Below, piece by piece: positions 22,591 through 35,510 of a DNA stretch of 64,000 nucleotides. Below the pieces are notes generated by a model. The model saw nothing but the letters and a program-made list of their open reading frames with translations. It did no database searches and had not been told where the DNA came from. The stretch covers positions 7,069,453 to 7,133,452 of the forward strand of contig JBBMOA010000003.1 of the NCBI GenBank assembly GCA_037954235.1, read 5' to 3'. The stretch is from Aulostomus chinensis. Lineage: Eukaryota; Chordata; Actinopteri; Syngnathiformes; Aulostomidae. Numbering within the stretch: position 1 is the first letter of the stretch; every line of letters begins with the position of its first letter. Made by a program: the position numbers and the translations under genes.

Positions 22591-24703
22591 TCCATCTAAT
22601 CAAAATTGTTGCGCTCTTCATGCAGAGGATTTTTTTTTCCTGTCCACTCCACTGTTAACACCACTATTTCTGATCCCACCGCCACAAACTCATACATAGA
22701 ACTTTTGAAAGGATCATCTTTATCCTGGTGTGGTAGCAAAAATGTGTGGGTTTTTGTCACTATAACGTGGCCCAGGATGGTGACTGTTCCTGAACTGAGA
22801 AAATAGTGTCCACCTGTGCATGTGTTGAATTTGGAACTGAAATCCAGACACTTAATGGCAAAAATTGCCCAAAGTAAACCTCTTAAAAGCATATCGAATA
22901 CAACACCTGATCCCGTTGGTAAAAAAAAAAAATATACATAATATATATAAAGTGTCATTTAAAGAGTAAAATTCTGAAAATGAGTTCATATAATTTGATA
23001 GTTGTGATTAGGGTTGAAGTTGGCCAAATATTTATAACAAACAAGTGGAAAATAACAGTATTAGTAAATGTTTTGTTGCAGTTTAATGAGGGGATATTTC
23101 TAATTTTTAAAGTAGTTACATGTGAAAAACCAGTGTTGGGTGACCCATCTACTTCTCCCCCAAACTATCTTCTGATGCAGATGTTCAGTGCCATACACAG
23201 AGTAGATGTCATTATTCTTGTCAGAAATGTTATGTGATGTGTTTTTGATGAAAAACATTGCCTTACAGAGATATCAATGTTTGATGTAGTATATTTTGAT
23301 TGATTTTGATATCTTTTGATTGGAATGTTTGATTGATACTGATTTCAGAGATATGTTTGATTCAGGTTGCTGGGCTGGATTGCACCATGCAGGAGATAAA
23401 GCCACACTGACAGCACCGCCTTTGGCTTTTTCTTTTGCGGAACAATTTCCTGATATTGTTTATCACAAGTATTGCAAAAATCTGAAGTATTCTGTTTTGG
23501 AACATCCCTTGTCTTTCTCAGGCTTTTTTGTAAATAGATGTCATTAATCACCGTTTCTGCCCACAAGACCATGATATCAAATCCCCCAAACAAATTCTTT
23601 AGAGTCAGAAGGTGATGCTTATGTTAACCTGAATGCACATAAAAAGCAATTCATTCATACAGTGATGAAGCAATGGGCTCCAGGCCCAGGTTTCCATGGT
23701 AATTGTTTCCATAACACATAAATCTGTCATTCAACAGTTTACTCTTCTCCCATTGTTAGTCTGGATCACACCACTCAAAGTTGAGATTAGTCTAACTTGG
23801 TATCTGCCTGCAGTTACGTTGCAGTTCTGTTCACGCAAGTGTGCATCAGAAAAATAAAATAAGAAATGTGACACAGACTGCAAAGATGTACAAAAACAGC
23901 CTATGTGACTGTGGTCATGTCTACAGGGCTCTTTGTAATGACTGAAGTAACATTCATTTTTCTCTCATTCATCCAACGATTAACAAGGGGGGGAAGTCTG
24001 TGGCTGGACTGCTACGGTTGCTGGTTTGTTGTTTTTAAGGCAGTGGTCTGAGTCCCCTACTTAAATTGAAGACAAAATGAGAATCTCCAGAGCATTGCTT
24101 TCCAGTTAAGATCACTGGTTTTCAATTCTGAACCTTCTTTGTTTCAATGCTGCCCAAAACAACAACAACAAAAAAGTTTTTGAATGCAATTATTAGTGTT
24201 ATCATTAGTTTCTCAACCCTAATTTATGGCTGTGTTATGTTCCAGCTGCAACACTGTTTTCGTCCATCCTCCACACAGCTGTAATTCCCACTGGCAGGAT
24301 TAAAAACATGTTGCTCCACAGAGGCAGAGAGCTCTGGGAATAATGGGACACAGCATCTGGTGGAAATTATGGGTCAGGGAACAAAAAAGCCATAGAAGAG
24401 TGGGAATAATATACATAGTGGTCGAACAACTGACATCATCATCATCATCTTCTTCTTCTCTCTCCTTCTCCTCTTCTGTTCATACATTTTTTGTTGCAAC
24501 AAATGTTTACAACTTTTACAAAAAGTTGACGCTTTCCTGCATGTGTTCTTTACCATTGGCCTTTCATTCAACATTTGTAAGAGTTCGTACATGATGTATA
24601 TTTTCTTAATGCTTTTTCTGAGTTTCTTTTGACTTGTACCTTAAATACCCAAGGTTTATGTTCAGTATAGAATTAAAGCACTTGGCTTTCTGCCCAGTTT
24701 GAA

Positions 24704-24928
24704 CCATCCATCCATCCATTTTCTACCGCTTATCCTGTTCAGGGTCACGGGGGGCTGGAGCCTATCCAAGCAGCCTTCGGGTGAGAGGCGGGGTTCAACC
24801 TGGACGGGCCTGCCAGTCCATCACAGGGCCAACACATATAGACAGACAACCATTCACACTCACAGTCATTTTCGGGTATCCATCAGCCTCGTCCCCTCAT
24901 TCATGTCTTTGGACTGTGGGAGGAAGCC
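24704..24928 (-). repeat. SINE-like repeat, minus-strand copy, 5'-truncated
   Basis: Begins CCATCCATCCATTTTCTACC (reverse of the tail) and continues through GGCTGGAGCCTATCC and ATATAGACAGACAACCATTC to ATGTCTTTGGACTGTGGGAGG. The tRNA-like head is lost where a plus-strand copy begins. Confidence 0.9.
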
Positions 24929-24929
24929 A

Positions 24930-25272
24930 GTGCACCTCACAGGAAGAAGGTTCCAGGTTTGAGTCCCGGCTCGGGCATGGGATCTTTCTGTGTAGAGTTT
25001 GCATGTTCCCCCTGTGCCTGCGTGGGTTCTCTCTGGGTACTCCAGCTTCCTCCCACAGTCCAAAGACATGCAAATGGGGACTAGGCTGATTGAATATTCT
25101 AAATTCACCGTAAGCGTGACTGTGAGTGTGAATGGTTGTCTGTCTATGAGTTTTGGCCCTGCGATGGACTGACGACCTGTCCGGGGTGTACCCCGTCTCT
25201 CGCCCGAGAGCCGCTGGGATAGGCTCCAGCCCCCCTGTGACCCTTAACAGGATTAGTGGAAGAAAATGGAGT
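24930..25272 (+). repeat. SINE-like repeat, plus-strand copy
   Basis: Starts just inside the head (CACCTCACAGGAAGAAGGTT with B-box-like GGTTTGAGTCC) and runs to GGAAGAAAATGGA. It abuts the minus-strand copy head to head, making a roughly 570-bp inverted repeat. Confidence 0.9.
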
Positions 25273-28200
25273 TTATGAGTGAAGTGGAGCTACAGTCAGA
25301 GAGACTGTCTCATCATTTACCTCTGCAGGCTGAATGCCAGTCATTGGGGTATTTGATTAATAAACAAAGATGTCCATGTAGAGAAAATTCAATCAAACAA
25401 AGGTCCAGACCATCCTAATATCTCTTATGCAGTATGAATTTTTGCCATTTATGTTGACTGAGCTAGCTGTATCAGTGTCTGTAAGTAATTGAAATTAAAT
25501 TAAAAAAGAATATTTGAAAAATGACATTACCTTGAACAGGAAAGATAAAAGTACTCCAATAAAGTGTTATTTTCTCATTTCAAGTAGTTCAAATCAAGGG
25601 CTACATTTAGACATAAAATACATAACACTTTTTAAAGGTACATCTTAAATTAAAAGGGCTTAACTTTAGGAAAATAAAATAATAAGTGTAGGCTCCTGAG
25701 TTTCCCTTTTTCCTCTTTTTCATTTTCTCCATTTCATTTCTTATTCTGAACAATTTTATAGTGAACAAATCTCATCATATTGAGCTGTAGGATCATTGAC
25801 AAGTTTATGCCCCCAGTTCAGATGTGAGTGCATCTGTTGGCTCTAAAGCTCATAGTGGTACTTCATATTGCTGATTTCAGTAATCGCCACTCTGAACAAA
25901 ACGGACACATTTTTCTGAACTGCCTGTGATAGAAGTTTATTCTCACTGAATGACCAAAAAAAGTCTGTCCTGGCTTGATTCAAGGTTCTGTTGTATGTCA
26001 GTAGTTTTGCCATCTCTCCTCACGCAGCAACTCCTCCTTTTGCCATTTTAATTGTCTGGAACTCAAAGATTTGATCGGCTGAATAAGTTCGCATGAGATA
26101 TTTAAGTTTGCAACTGGTGAGTTTCCTTGCATGCTAAACCGGTGCCATAAATTTTAGAAAAGCTGTGTGTCTTAAAATAGAAACCGTCTCTCTAAATGTC
26201 TTGAAAATGTATTGGTTACAGGTTGCGGTTAGAATAGGATGGCATCTGCGTCCGTACCTGGCCACCTATTAGTGACCTGTGGCCCATCAGGTAGATCCAT
26301 CAACACTTGCCTCTTGTTGGAAATGACTCTATTCTTGCTGCCCTAGATCAATACAAAACACATCTCTCACCTGCATCACACTGTCTCACTCCCTCTGTGG
26401 GCAGCTTTCATGCATTAGTTCCATGTTGTTGACTGTGTTTTGTGTTACAGCAGCTCTGACAGCATTCCTGCTAAACCCAATTACACCCAAATAACCAGTA
26501 TCTCATCTGCTCACCTCATTTCCCTGAGACGCATTGCTCAGAAATATATTTGGGAAGTTTGCTGTCTGTTGTGGTGAAAATTCAAAATCTAAAATCAAAG
26601 TAAAATGCAATATCTATAAATAATCAATATTTGCAAATGAGCAGCCCCTCACACCTACATGCATTAAACATGAAATCTTGCTGACAGACAGATAGATCTC
26701 CTTGGCAGAGTCATTAAAAAACACACAATATTCAGAGAGTAAAAGAGCATAACTTTTCACAGTGCACTGAGGACAATTTGCACCTTTCAATATTAAGTGC
26801 CGTCATACACTGTTGGTAAGCATGAAACACAAATTGAGTTTGAGGGGGTATTCAGGTATTGAAGTCTATCCATCTCTTTTAGACATCGAATCAGTCCTCT
26901 AGCAGACATTTTAAGTTATTAGCTTATATATGAGATTGTGATTTTCTTGCAGATCGTACGGAAGACTCTTTCTACTCTCCTCAGGAATTTAGTGGGACCA
27001 CAAACAGACCTCTGTGCTCTGGTGAGCGTTGTGGTGCTCACAATGGCAGATCCAAGTCCTTTTGACTGTTTGGATTTAGCTTTGGTTTAAAAACCTGAGC
27101 ACTTCCAATCATGTTTGTTTGTAGTTCAATATTATATTGATGATTAGTAGTGTTTTATAACACTACAATACATTTTCACATATGTTGAAGAACTGCTTTG
27201 TCAAATCATTATTGAGAAATCCTTTCAGTTTGGTACATCAGACATTTCCACAGTGGCAAAATGCCTCTGTTATACTGCACCTCACATGGCTCCAGTCCCA
27301 TCTCACCACGTGTTGCAAGTTTGTGGGGCCATTTTACACAAACCCACAAAAGAAGTGCAGGTCTATCTTTTGATTTGTATTACATTATGTTTGCTTTAAG
27401 TAACATAGAGGCCATGGGTCATCTTGAGTGGGGCATGGAGGTTTGCATGAAAGAAAAAAATGAATGAAAAACATTCCCATGATGCATTATGTACACAGTT
27501 GTTGTGTAGCATTACTGCACAATTGCATTTGCATTTTTTGAGCATTACAACACAGAATACATTAATGTGAGTTTTCTTAGATGAAAGAAAAAAATTTACA
27601 ACATAATGCATGAATGCTGTTGTTATTACAGTTTTGCGATGATTAGTTGAGTAAATGTTAATGATTTGATGTTCCTCATAATATAATACTGATGAATATG
27701 TATCCACTGATACATTCAGCTACATTCAGATTAATTTCTACTTGAAGAGTCCCAGAGCTTCTGATTTATTTCTGGTGAGGAATGCTGTTAATCGAATGTA
27801 TAACAGAGAAGATGTTTTCCTAGTGCACTGCCTACACTGGTCATTTTGTTTCACTTCTATACTGTTGTGTTTTATGAATATGATATGCCAATTTTTAAGT
27901 GTCAGAGTATGACAGGAGCATTGAACTAGATGAAAAAGATACTTATTCCATAACTCTCTCTTGCTAAGATGCATCATCTGAGTTGTATGTTTATCTTCAT
28001 TCTCCATTTCCTGCCCTTGCAAGTAAATGAATTTCAAAGATTGAGCGTGTGGAACAGAGCTTTTAAAAGTGTACTGTCAACATAGGCCTCCTCACTTGTG
28101 TTCTAGCATGAATAATTTTGGAGAAAGATTATATGTGATCAGTACAAGCTCTATTCATTAAATTCTGCAGGGTGAATACAGGCAATATTCCCCATCAACA

Positions 28201-29504
28201 AGTCAACAACACTAGCAGCCAATTTAAAGAGACTTGGCGAACCATCGTAGACATCAAACAGCCTGCTGCTGTCCTTCATCAGCCTGACCCCCCCCCCCCC
28301 GAGCATTCAGTAGAGTAATAGTACAGTCAGCTTAGTATTTAAAAGATTAAAAAAAGGTTCACACATATCTGAATTGTGCTTTAAAATGCAGCACTTTACA
28401 AAGCTTTAATGGACTACCTTTGGGAGACAAATTCAGTGATGATAAACACAAGGTGTTATCCAATACATTCCATAAAACAACAGCAGAAAACAATGTCTAT
28501 GTCACCAAAGCCCATTCGCTCCCACTGAAAGGGACTCAATATTTGCTTTCAGGCTCTTAATTTCCTCCAGGTGAGAGGGTCTATGTGACTCTTCCCATCT
28601 TACAGTAACAGCATTCATCAAAGGGAAGTGAAACTGAGTGACAGGAATCATCATCATTCATCATTTAGCTTTAATGACAAGAGCTCTTTATGGGAAATAA
28701 CAGCTCACTAAAATGATAATGATGATTAGCAGGCATGAGTGTGTAATAGAGACAAACTGCACATGTTGCACGGGGACTGACATGAGCATATGGCACCAGG
28801 GTCTGCAGGTGGAGCAGCCAGCAAGAGAGAAAAAGAAAGAATGAATTCAAGCCGTTTTATTTAGAGGGCAGAGGGAGAACTGTCTCAGGCTGCAAGTTTG
28901 TATTGATCATTATGGCTGTCACTGTCACGAAGTCTCAATCTCTCTGCTCTATCAGGACAACTGACCTCTGTGTGAACTCTCGATCACAAATCAATGACTT
29001 TTGTTTGCTTGCTCACCACCAAGCAAGGCTGACAGGCTGCTGTGTTCAGCAGTTTATGTAGACCTCATCATCATCTGCTCTCCATCTCTTCTGTCCCTCT
29101 CTTCTTGTTTGCAACTCCCCTCTTCTCTCATCCTCCCGCTTCTTGTTCTCCCCTCACCTCTTCTGTTGTCCTGCTCTATAAATAGTGCTGCTTGCCTCAG
29201 GAGATTGTCCCTGGGGAAGCCAGGCAGGCCTGTGCAGCAGTATAGCCCGCTGTTCTCTCCAGTCCCTTGGGAAAGGATGAGCCTTTGTGGCCATGGGCAT
29301 TCTCCACCCTACATCATGCAGCAAACACCAACGCTTGCAGCAAAATACAAATAAGGATCCTATGTTACAGTCCAGGAGCACCTGCTGTAAGAAGATAGGA
29401 GGGAATGTGCAGGAGTGCACTGGCCAGTGGACTTCGACTCATCTAGTTGTCTAGTTGCCATCACAGCAGCCCCTCACTGTCTCCTCTCTCATTTGGCTTT
29501 GGAA

Positions 29505-29506
<2 letters not shown>

Positions 29507-29591
<85 letters not shown>

Positions 29592-29601
29592 GTGTGTGTG
29601 T
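29507..29601. repeat. (GT)n microsatellite
   Basis: About 95 bases of GT with one phase change near 29590. Confidence 0.95.
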
Positions 29602-31539
29602 TTTGCTGACATGGAAACATCTGTGTGGTGTTCTCTTCTGTGCTTCTGTGGATGCTCTGCTGGTTGGTGGTGGGCTTGTGGATGAAATGACCTGCAAGTC
29701 CATGCATGGTTTTAAGGTTTATGTATCCAGTTGTCATCCATCTACAGCTTAGATGATGTGAAGCATTACACTAAAAGTGTGCATACCTGCCTTTCTATTG
29801 TGGTAAAGAAAATGTTTTAAGTAATGACTGACAACAAAGGCCACATGCACAAAACTCCACACTTAACCAGCAGTTTGCTAGAAACTTGCCATGGAACTGA
29901 AGTCACTTTGGACCTTACGTTATTATGATTATCATTTATTTCATTCTATTTTATAGGGACAATCATGCTAAGATTTAAATGTTGTCATTTGATACACCAT
30001 AACAGATTATAGCTGCAAGCTAATTCACCTTGGCTGTCCCTGGACAGGTTAAACTTTTTTTTTTTTTTGGCACAACTGCCCATTTGGATGCTCTTACTTA
30101 GATGAGCTTAATAAAACTGATGTCTTCTGCATCTGATTTTTTTTGTGCAATGAGAATGTTGGCAATACACAAAATCATAACATGGAATAGTTTGATCATA
30201 ACCTGCATCCAACCAGAAATCATTGCTTATGACAGATGGCAAAACTCAGTTAATGTGAATAATGCAAATAGTTCATAGTATGACTCAAACGCACCATCCA
30301 ACATCAATGGATAAGCTGCATCCCCCTTTCACGTACGACAATGCAATGTACTGTTGGCTGTGATCACAAGGTGTTTTTGGTCCCTCACATCTTTCAACCT
30401 GTTAGTCCACTGACAGGTTGCCTTTTTCTCCTAACAACTCAGAGTGAGGGTCATTCAACCACTGCTGGGGAAGGCATCAGGAGCAGTTAGGGTTTACACC
30501 CCTCGAGTACCCACCCACAAATGTTAAAAAAAGACCAAAGAGAGCCCAATACTAAAGAGTGTCATGCATTATAGCTGTGTCTGGATACCATTCATATTTA
30601 CTTTACAGGCTAATGCCTGATAAAGAACATCTATCGTTTGAATGTGTATGTCACATCTACAAGAGCACAGCAATATTATCTCCCTCCCCACATAAATGCT
30701 AGGGGGTAAGAGGTGGCTAATGACATCCTGCTTGTAAAAAGAAAGATGGACAGACATAATTAGGACAATTTAGAATGTTTTGTGAAGGTTTACTTTTGGG
30801 CTTCAGACATTATCCTAATGGACATGGGCTGCACCAGTAATGCTTTTGTTCTATGAAGGTACAGGCTGTCAATTAGGTATTGTTCACATCCAAAATTACT
30901 GTTGAGAAAAAAAAGTGTATTTACCTATAGATAAAACAACATGGCTGCTATCAGCCACTTCAGAATGATGGCTTTCATCTGGCACAGGTCACAGGCCCTG
31001 ATGATTGGGATTTCATTTCACTTTATAAAGAAACCTCAGTTGTTCATTCTATTTGGAGCAGACACGCTGACCACCTCTGTTACGCTGTGACATTTGTGGA
31101 TTGCGCTAACTTGTCTGTTTTCTTGTAGCAGGTCCACTCTCCCTTCCGTGTGATTTCCAGGCATTTAAAATTACAGAATCGCCATTTAAACTGCTCTGTT
31201 TGCACGGCAAGGTGGCCTGAACATGCAGTATATGTAATGTGTCATTTTAGTTTGAACCAAACTGGAAAGGCCTGGAAAAAGGAGTCAGGTGTGAACTGAA
31301 ACATTTCCCGCCCTGTGTAAATTGGAGTCAAACAAAACTGACTGTAAACACAATACTGATTCTTCTATTAATCTAATTAGTGTTAGAAATAGATAATGTA
31401 CATCAAATTCATCAATAATTTCATGGAACTAGTAGATTCCTGGAAAAGACAGGAAATGCCATTGTGTGGGTTTTTGTATTTAAATATGAGCCCCATTGGT
31501 CTTAAACACTACAAAAAGCCTTCGAAACATGGTCCTGTG

Positions 31540-31554
31540 CACACACGCACACGC

Positions 31555-31624
<70 letters not shown>
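31540..31624. repeat. (CA)n microsatellite
   Basis: Starts with CACACG-type variant units and then pure CA. Confidence 0.95.
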
Positions 31625-31626
<2 letters not shown>

Positions 31627-32213
31627 TTCCTGACAGTTTTCCCCTGTGTCACTAAGATGTGCTTCACTAAAAAACATAAACAGAGTTTTTTTCTTCCTGA
31701 TGACCAATTATGCCTTCATAGAAAGGCTGACACACAATATGACCCTTTACTGTTTCATCTTGTCACAGGTGTAGGCACCAGAGACAAAGACACCACAGAT
31801 GTCCTCTCCTCACATTACACATCACAGTTGTTCTCTCTTCATCATCTCCACAATGCTAGGTCACACCACAAGGTGTTCTCTCCGAAGATAAGTTCTCAAG
31901 TTCTAAAATTATTTTACTCTTATTCCAGAGATATAGACAGAGTTGATATTTTATATTTGTCACCATGAGTTGAATAATGCTCAGTTTTGGGTAAAATGCA
32001 GTGCTCAATGATGACAAATACAAAGAACATAGAATATAAATGCAAAACAAAACAAACAAACAAAACACTTCTCTTCCATAAAAATCTTACATTCTATTTT
32101 TAAATGAGGCCAGTTGCATAATTGCTCAATTTAAATCACCCAGTATGGTAAAAAGGCATTTGAGTTATGGGGCAACAAGATTGGACTGAACCAGGCCTGG
32201 CCCCTCCCACTCC

Positions 32214-32222
32214 TCCTCTTCA

Positions 32223-32311
<89 letters not shown>

Positions 32312-32385
32312 TCCTAAACACAGTATCCCCCTGCCAGAAATACTTAATAAATGAATTCATACATAGCTGAAAATGAGTTCCTTTT
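32214..32385 (+). repeat. Dispersed repeat carrying (CA)n, copy 1
   Basis: (CA)n at 32224-32309 followed by AAATCCTAAACACAGTATCC, GCCAGAAATAC and AATTCATACA. The same order occurs at 62160-62315, so the microsatellite is part of a duplicated or interspersed unit. Confidence 0.7.
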
Positions 32386-32689
32386 GTTTAACCGATGCTA
32401 CACACAACAATCTCCAGCTGCTTCAGATTATGTTCTTCTGGATTGGAACTGCTTTTTTACATTCTCAGTTAAAATTTATGACAGGGCTGGAAAGAACTTA
32501 GCACCAGATTTTTTTTTCTACCTAATACAGATACAGAAGTTGTCTCTGCTAACACATCTGACCAACATGTCAGGCTCCGCAGTGTCAATGTAGTCACAGC
32601 CATTCCAGTCAATAATCAATATAATCGATTAGAGCAGCTACACTGACCATGTTTTTAAGAGACAGGCGCGTGGCCGTGCAGCCATCTAT

Positions 32690-33050
32690 CCTTCATTCCA
32701 CTGTCCATGCTACACTTCCTTTTGAAGGCTACGCAGGTCTAAAGCCTATGCCAGCTGTCATTGGGCAAGAGACAGGGTCACCCTGGACAGGTGGCCACTC
32801 CTTTACAGAGCAATACATATAGACCACCTAAGGTCAATTTAGAGTCTGTAATGAACCCAGCTTGAGTGTTCTACAGTTTCATTTGGCAGACGCTTTTGTC
32901 CAAAGCAATGTACAATGCAAGCAAGAATTCAGACTGGAGGGAAAGTTTACGACAAAGTGCTTCAAGTTTGATTGGGTGCAGGTGCTTGCTCGTGTGTGGG
33001 AGGATGATGGAGCACCCGAGGGTGCCAGTGCTAACCACTGAAATCCTGTG
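32690..33050 (-). repeat. Diverged SINE-like repeat plus a GACGCTTTTGTCCAAAGC fragment
   Basis: 32690-32865 is an old, minus-strand relative of the TGGATGG-tailed repeat: it retains CCAGCTGTCATTGGGCAAGA, CAATACATATAGACC and GGTCAATTTAGAGT. At 32885-32905 a different fish repeat motif, GACGCTTTTGTCCAAAGC, begins. Confidence 0.6.
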
Positions 33051-33211
33051 ACACTCTTTTTGTTAGTCTATTAATGTCGGATGATGACATGATCATTCAG
33101 AACAGTATAAAATCCAAACATTGAGTGTACGAAATTAATAAAATAAACCTGATTTTATCAGAGGCAATGCAATTTTTTTTCTTTAACTTAAAAATAAGTC
33201 TTTTCAGTTCA

Positions 33212-33470
33212 GTTCATGGGCAGCATGGGTTGGAGGAAGAGTGTCTGTCTAGCAACTAAAGGGTTACTGATTTGATCCTCACTTCTCCTGATGGCCGTGT
33301 CAAATTGTCCTAGAGCAAGATACTGAGCTCATAATTGCTCCTGATGTGTAGGATGGCACCTTGCATGGTAGCCTCCACTATCAGTGTGTAAATGGGTGAA
33401 TGTGACAAAACTGTAAAGCGCTTTGAGTGCCACTAAGGTAGAAAGGCGCTATATAAAATGACACCACTTC
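33212..33470 (+). repeat. tRNA-derived teleost SINE
   Basis: The head GGCAGCATGGGTTGGAGGAA followed by a degenerate B-box region (GGTTACTGATTTGATCC), and the characteristic 3' end GTAAAGCGCTTTGAGTGCC ... AAAGGCGCTATATAAA, identify a second SINE family distinct from the TGGATGG-tailed one. Confidence 0.75.
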
Positions 33471-34108
33471 ATTTAATGCTTTTCAAAAATGACAACAAAA
33501 CAAAATCAAAAATCAAAACAAGCAGACAAATGATTTGCAAACGTTTGTATCAACAACTCATTAGTTCAAAATGGAGTAGGCATAAATTACATTTTCTAGT
33601 CTACCCTCATTTTCTAGTTTAAAAGTTCAATAGCAAATTTTATGATTTTGATGAGAGCCACTGTGTATTGACCATATATTCTGTATTGGTCAAGACACAA
33701 CACAAATCAATCAATATATCAATGATCAATATAGTTCATGCAGGTGCAGACCAGTTGATCAGCACATGCTGACGTCAACAGAAGGAGAATTCAGATTATC
33801 CTGCCTAAATCTCAGAACACACATGGGAGACTGCAGCCCCACAGTCCAAATTTTGCCAGTAGAGCAGATAAAAAAAAGGTAATGCCATGTTACACAACAT
33901 GGACAGCCCTTGTGTATTTGATGTGAAGGAAGCACTTCCTGTCATCAACACAGAGTTAGCACCAGTGCGGCACTGTCCTTAACACAAAAACTAAACCGAC
34001 CAACCTTGAAAATAAACAGAAAAAATAATCAGGAAATAGAAAGATAAGCTAATAAGGTGTCCTCAAACAGGTTCAATTTTACAAATTGACCATCCCAGAG
34101 TCTACTTA

Positions 34109-34215
34109 ATATCCATCCATCCATTAAGGGTCACTGTGGGGGCTGGAGCCTATCCCAGCTGACATTGGGCAAGAGGCCGGTACACCATGGATGGGTCTCC
34201 AGTCCATCTCACACT
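34109..34215 (-). repeat. SINE-like repeat fragment, minus strand
   Basis: Begins ATCCATCCATCCATTAAGGG and continues GGGCTGGAGCCTATCCCAGC; only the 3' portion of the repeat is present. Confidence 0.85.
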
Positions 34216-34838
34216 CAAATACTGAAAATATTCAAAGATTTTATAGGGAGAACAATTTTGATGTATTTGTTGGTAAATGTAAATTGTGTGCAAGTATTTT
34301 AATGTAGACCTCCGGAAATATCTACCATAAAAGAAGTGCTTATACCTTGACATTCACACAGAATGGCACAAAATCTGAAGAGTGAAGATACACAATAACT
34401 TATTTTGTGGGTTCTAACAAAAAAGTAGTAGTTGTGCAAGAAATTATTGTTATGTGGAAATAAAATTAATAATATTGCTTTTGCAAAGAACTGGCTTTAT
34501 ATGGAAGATGAAATGTATCAAAAATTGAATCAGAGAGACCAAACACTGCTCCCATCCCTTTTTATATTTGTGTGTAAAAATACAGACATAATATCCAAAA
34601 TTTGCACTGTCCAGTTTGCCATGGAACAACATCATGCCTCAGTGATTAATCAACATGTCTTTTTCAATTTTTTTTCAGTTTAGTGCTTGAAATGCTTAAA
34701 AAGGTATGCATCACGGAAGCTTACTGAGTGTCTTGTACATCACAGATCTTCCTCCCCCTTTTTCCTGTCTTTACTCAAACAGTATTTCAGGTCATTGAAT
34801 TACCATGTAGGAAGCAGAGGAGTCATTCACAGTACTTG

Positions 34839-35016
34839 TTCTCAAGAATAATCAATTTAGGCGACTGGACTCCCCTCTTTTTGGTGAAGATGTTTCACCT
34901 CTCATCCAAGAAGCCTCTTCAGTTCATCAGACCTGAAGAAGCTTCTTGGTTGAGAGGTGAAACATCCTCACTTACAAGAGGTGAGTCCATTTGCCTAAAT
35001 TGATTATTCTTGAGAA
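34839..35016. mobile_element. 178-bp near-perfect palindromic MITE
   Basis: The left arm starts TTCTCAAGAATAATCAATTT and the right arm ends AAATTGATTATTCTTGAGAA. The arms meet at about 34927 with virtually no loop (TCAGACCTGA at the centre) and share GGTGAAACATC/GATGTTTCACC. No ORF. This is a foldback-type non-autonomous element. Confidence 0.8.
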
Positions 35017-35154
35017 TTACGATGACCTGGATAACTGAAAATATACACAAGTACACCACTGCTTTTGTTTTGCGCATCTCTCCAGACATATCTCTCATCA
35101 CCATTTTGAATTAGCTTGGATCTGATTGCTGTTCTGCAATTGCAAGATGAAATG

Positions 35155-35220
35155 ACACACACACACACACACACACTGTCCTTGTTCCTGTGTGTGTGTG
35201 TGCGCGTGTGTGTGCATGTG
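35155..35220. repeat. (CA)n followed by (GT)n, inverted microsatellite pair
   Basis: (AC)n at 35155-35176 and (GT)n at about 35191-35220, separated by about 14 bases, so the two can pair as a hairpin. Confidence 0.85.
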
Positions 35221-35438
35221 TATAGAGGTGTTTTGGTGGTCCTTATCTCTTTGAAGGCTTTTATTGTGTCCTCTTGTTGCAGCACTGATGTGGAGATTTA
35301 AAGGCAGCAAGAAGAAAGGAGAGAAGGAGCAGCTTATTAGAGAATGGAGGTGTTGATGAGATAATTATACAGCTGTCATTGTCCCTGTCTGAACTGAAGG
35401 TGCTGCTTCAATGTGTGTATGCACTATATATATACATA

Positions 35439-35442
<4 letters not shown>

Positions 35443-35490
<48 letters not shown>

Positions 35491-35510
35491 AGAAAGAGAG
35501 AGAGAGAGAG
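35443..35510. repeat. (TG)n(AG)n microsatellite
   Basis: TG repeats to 35488 and then AG repeats. Confidence 0.9.

Larger units (their letters stand above)
17100..24700. other. epha8: Intron-1 sequence without recognised gene
   Basis: No coding exon is supported. It carries microsatellites: (CA)n 17793-17842, (CA)n 18755-18819, (GT)n 21869-21939 and (TA)n 22531-22589. A 131-codon antisense open frame at 17324-17719 has no motif I recognise. A GC-rich island-like segment with several CpGs lies at about 20320-20470 and could be regulatory. Confidence 0.6.
25273..32685. other. epha8: Intron-1 sequence, mostly unique
   Basis: No coding exon is supported. It contains microsatellites at 28288-28300 (C13), 29507-29601, 31540-31624 and 32224-32309. 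The segment 28575-28745 is non-repetitive and rich in homeodomain-type core motifs (TAAT, ATGATTA, ATTA), and is a candidate enhancer on composition only. Confidence 0.5.
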
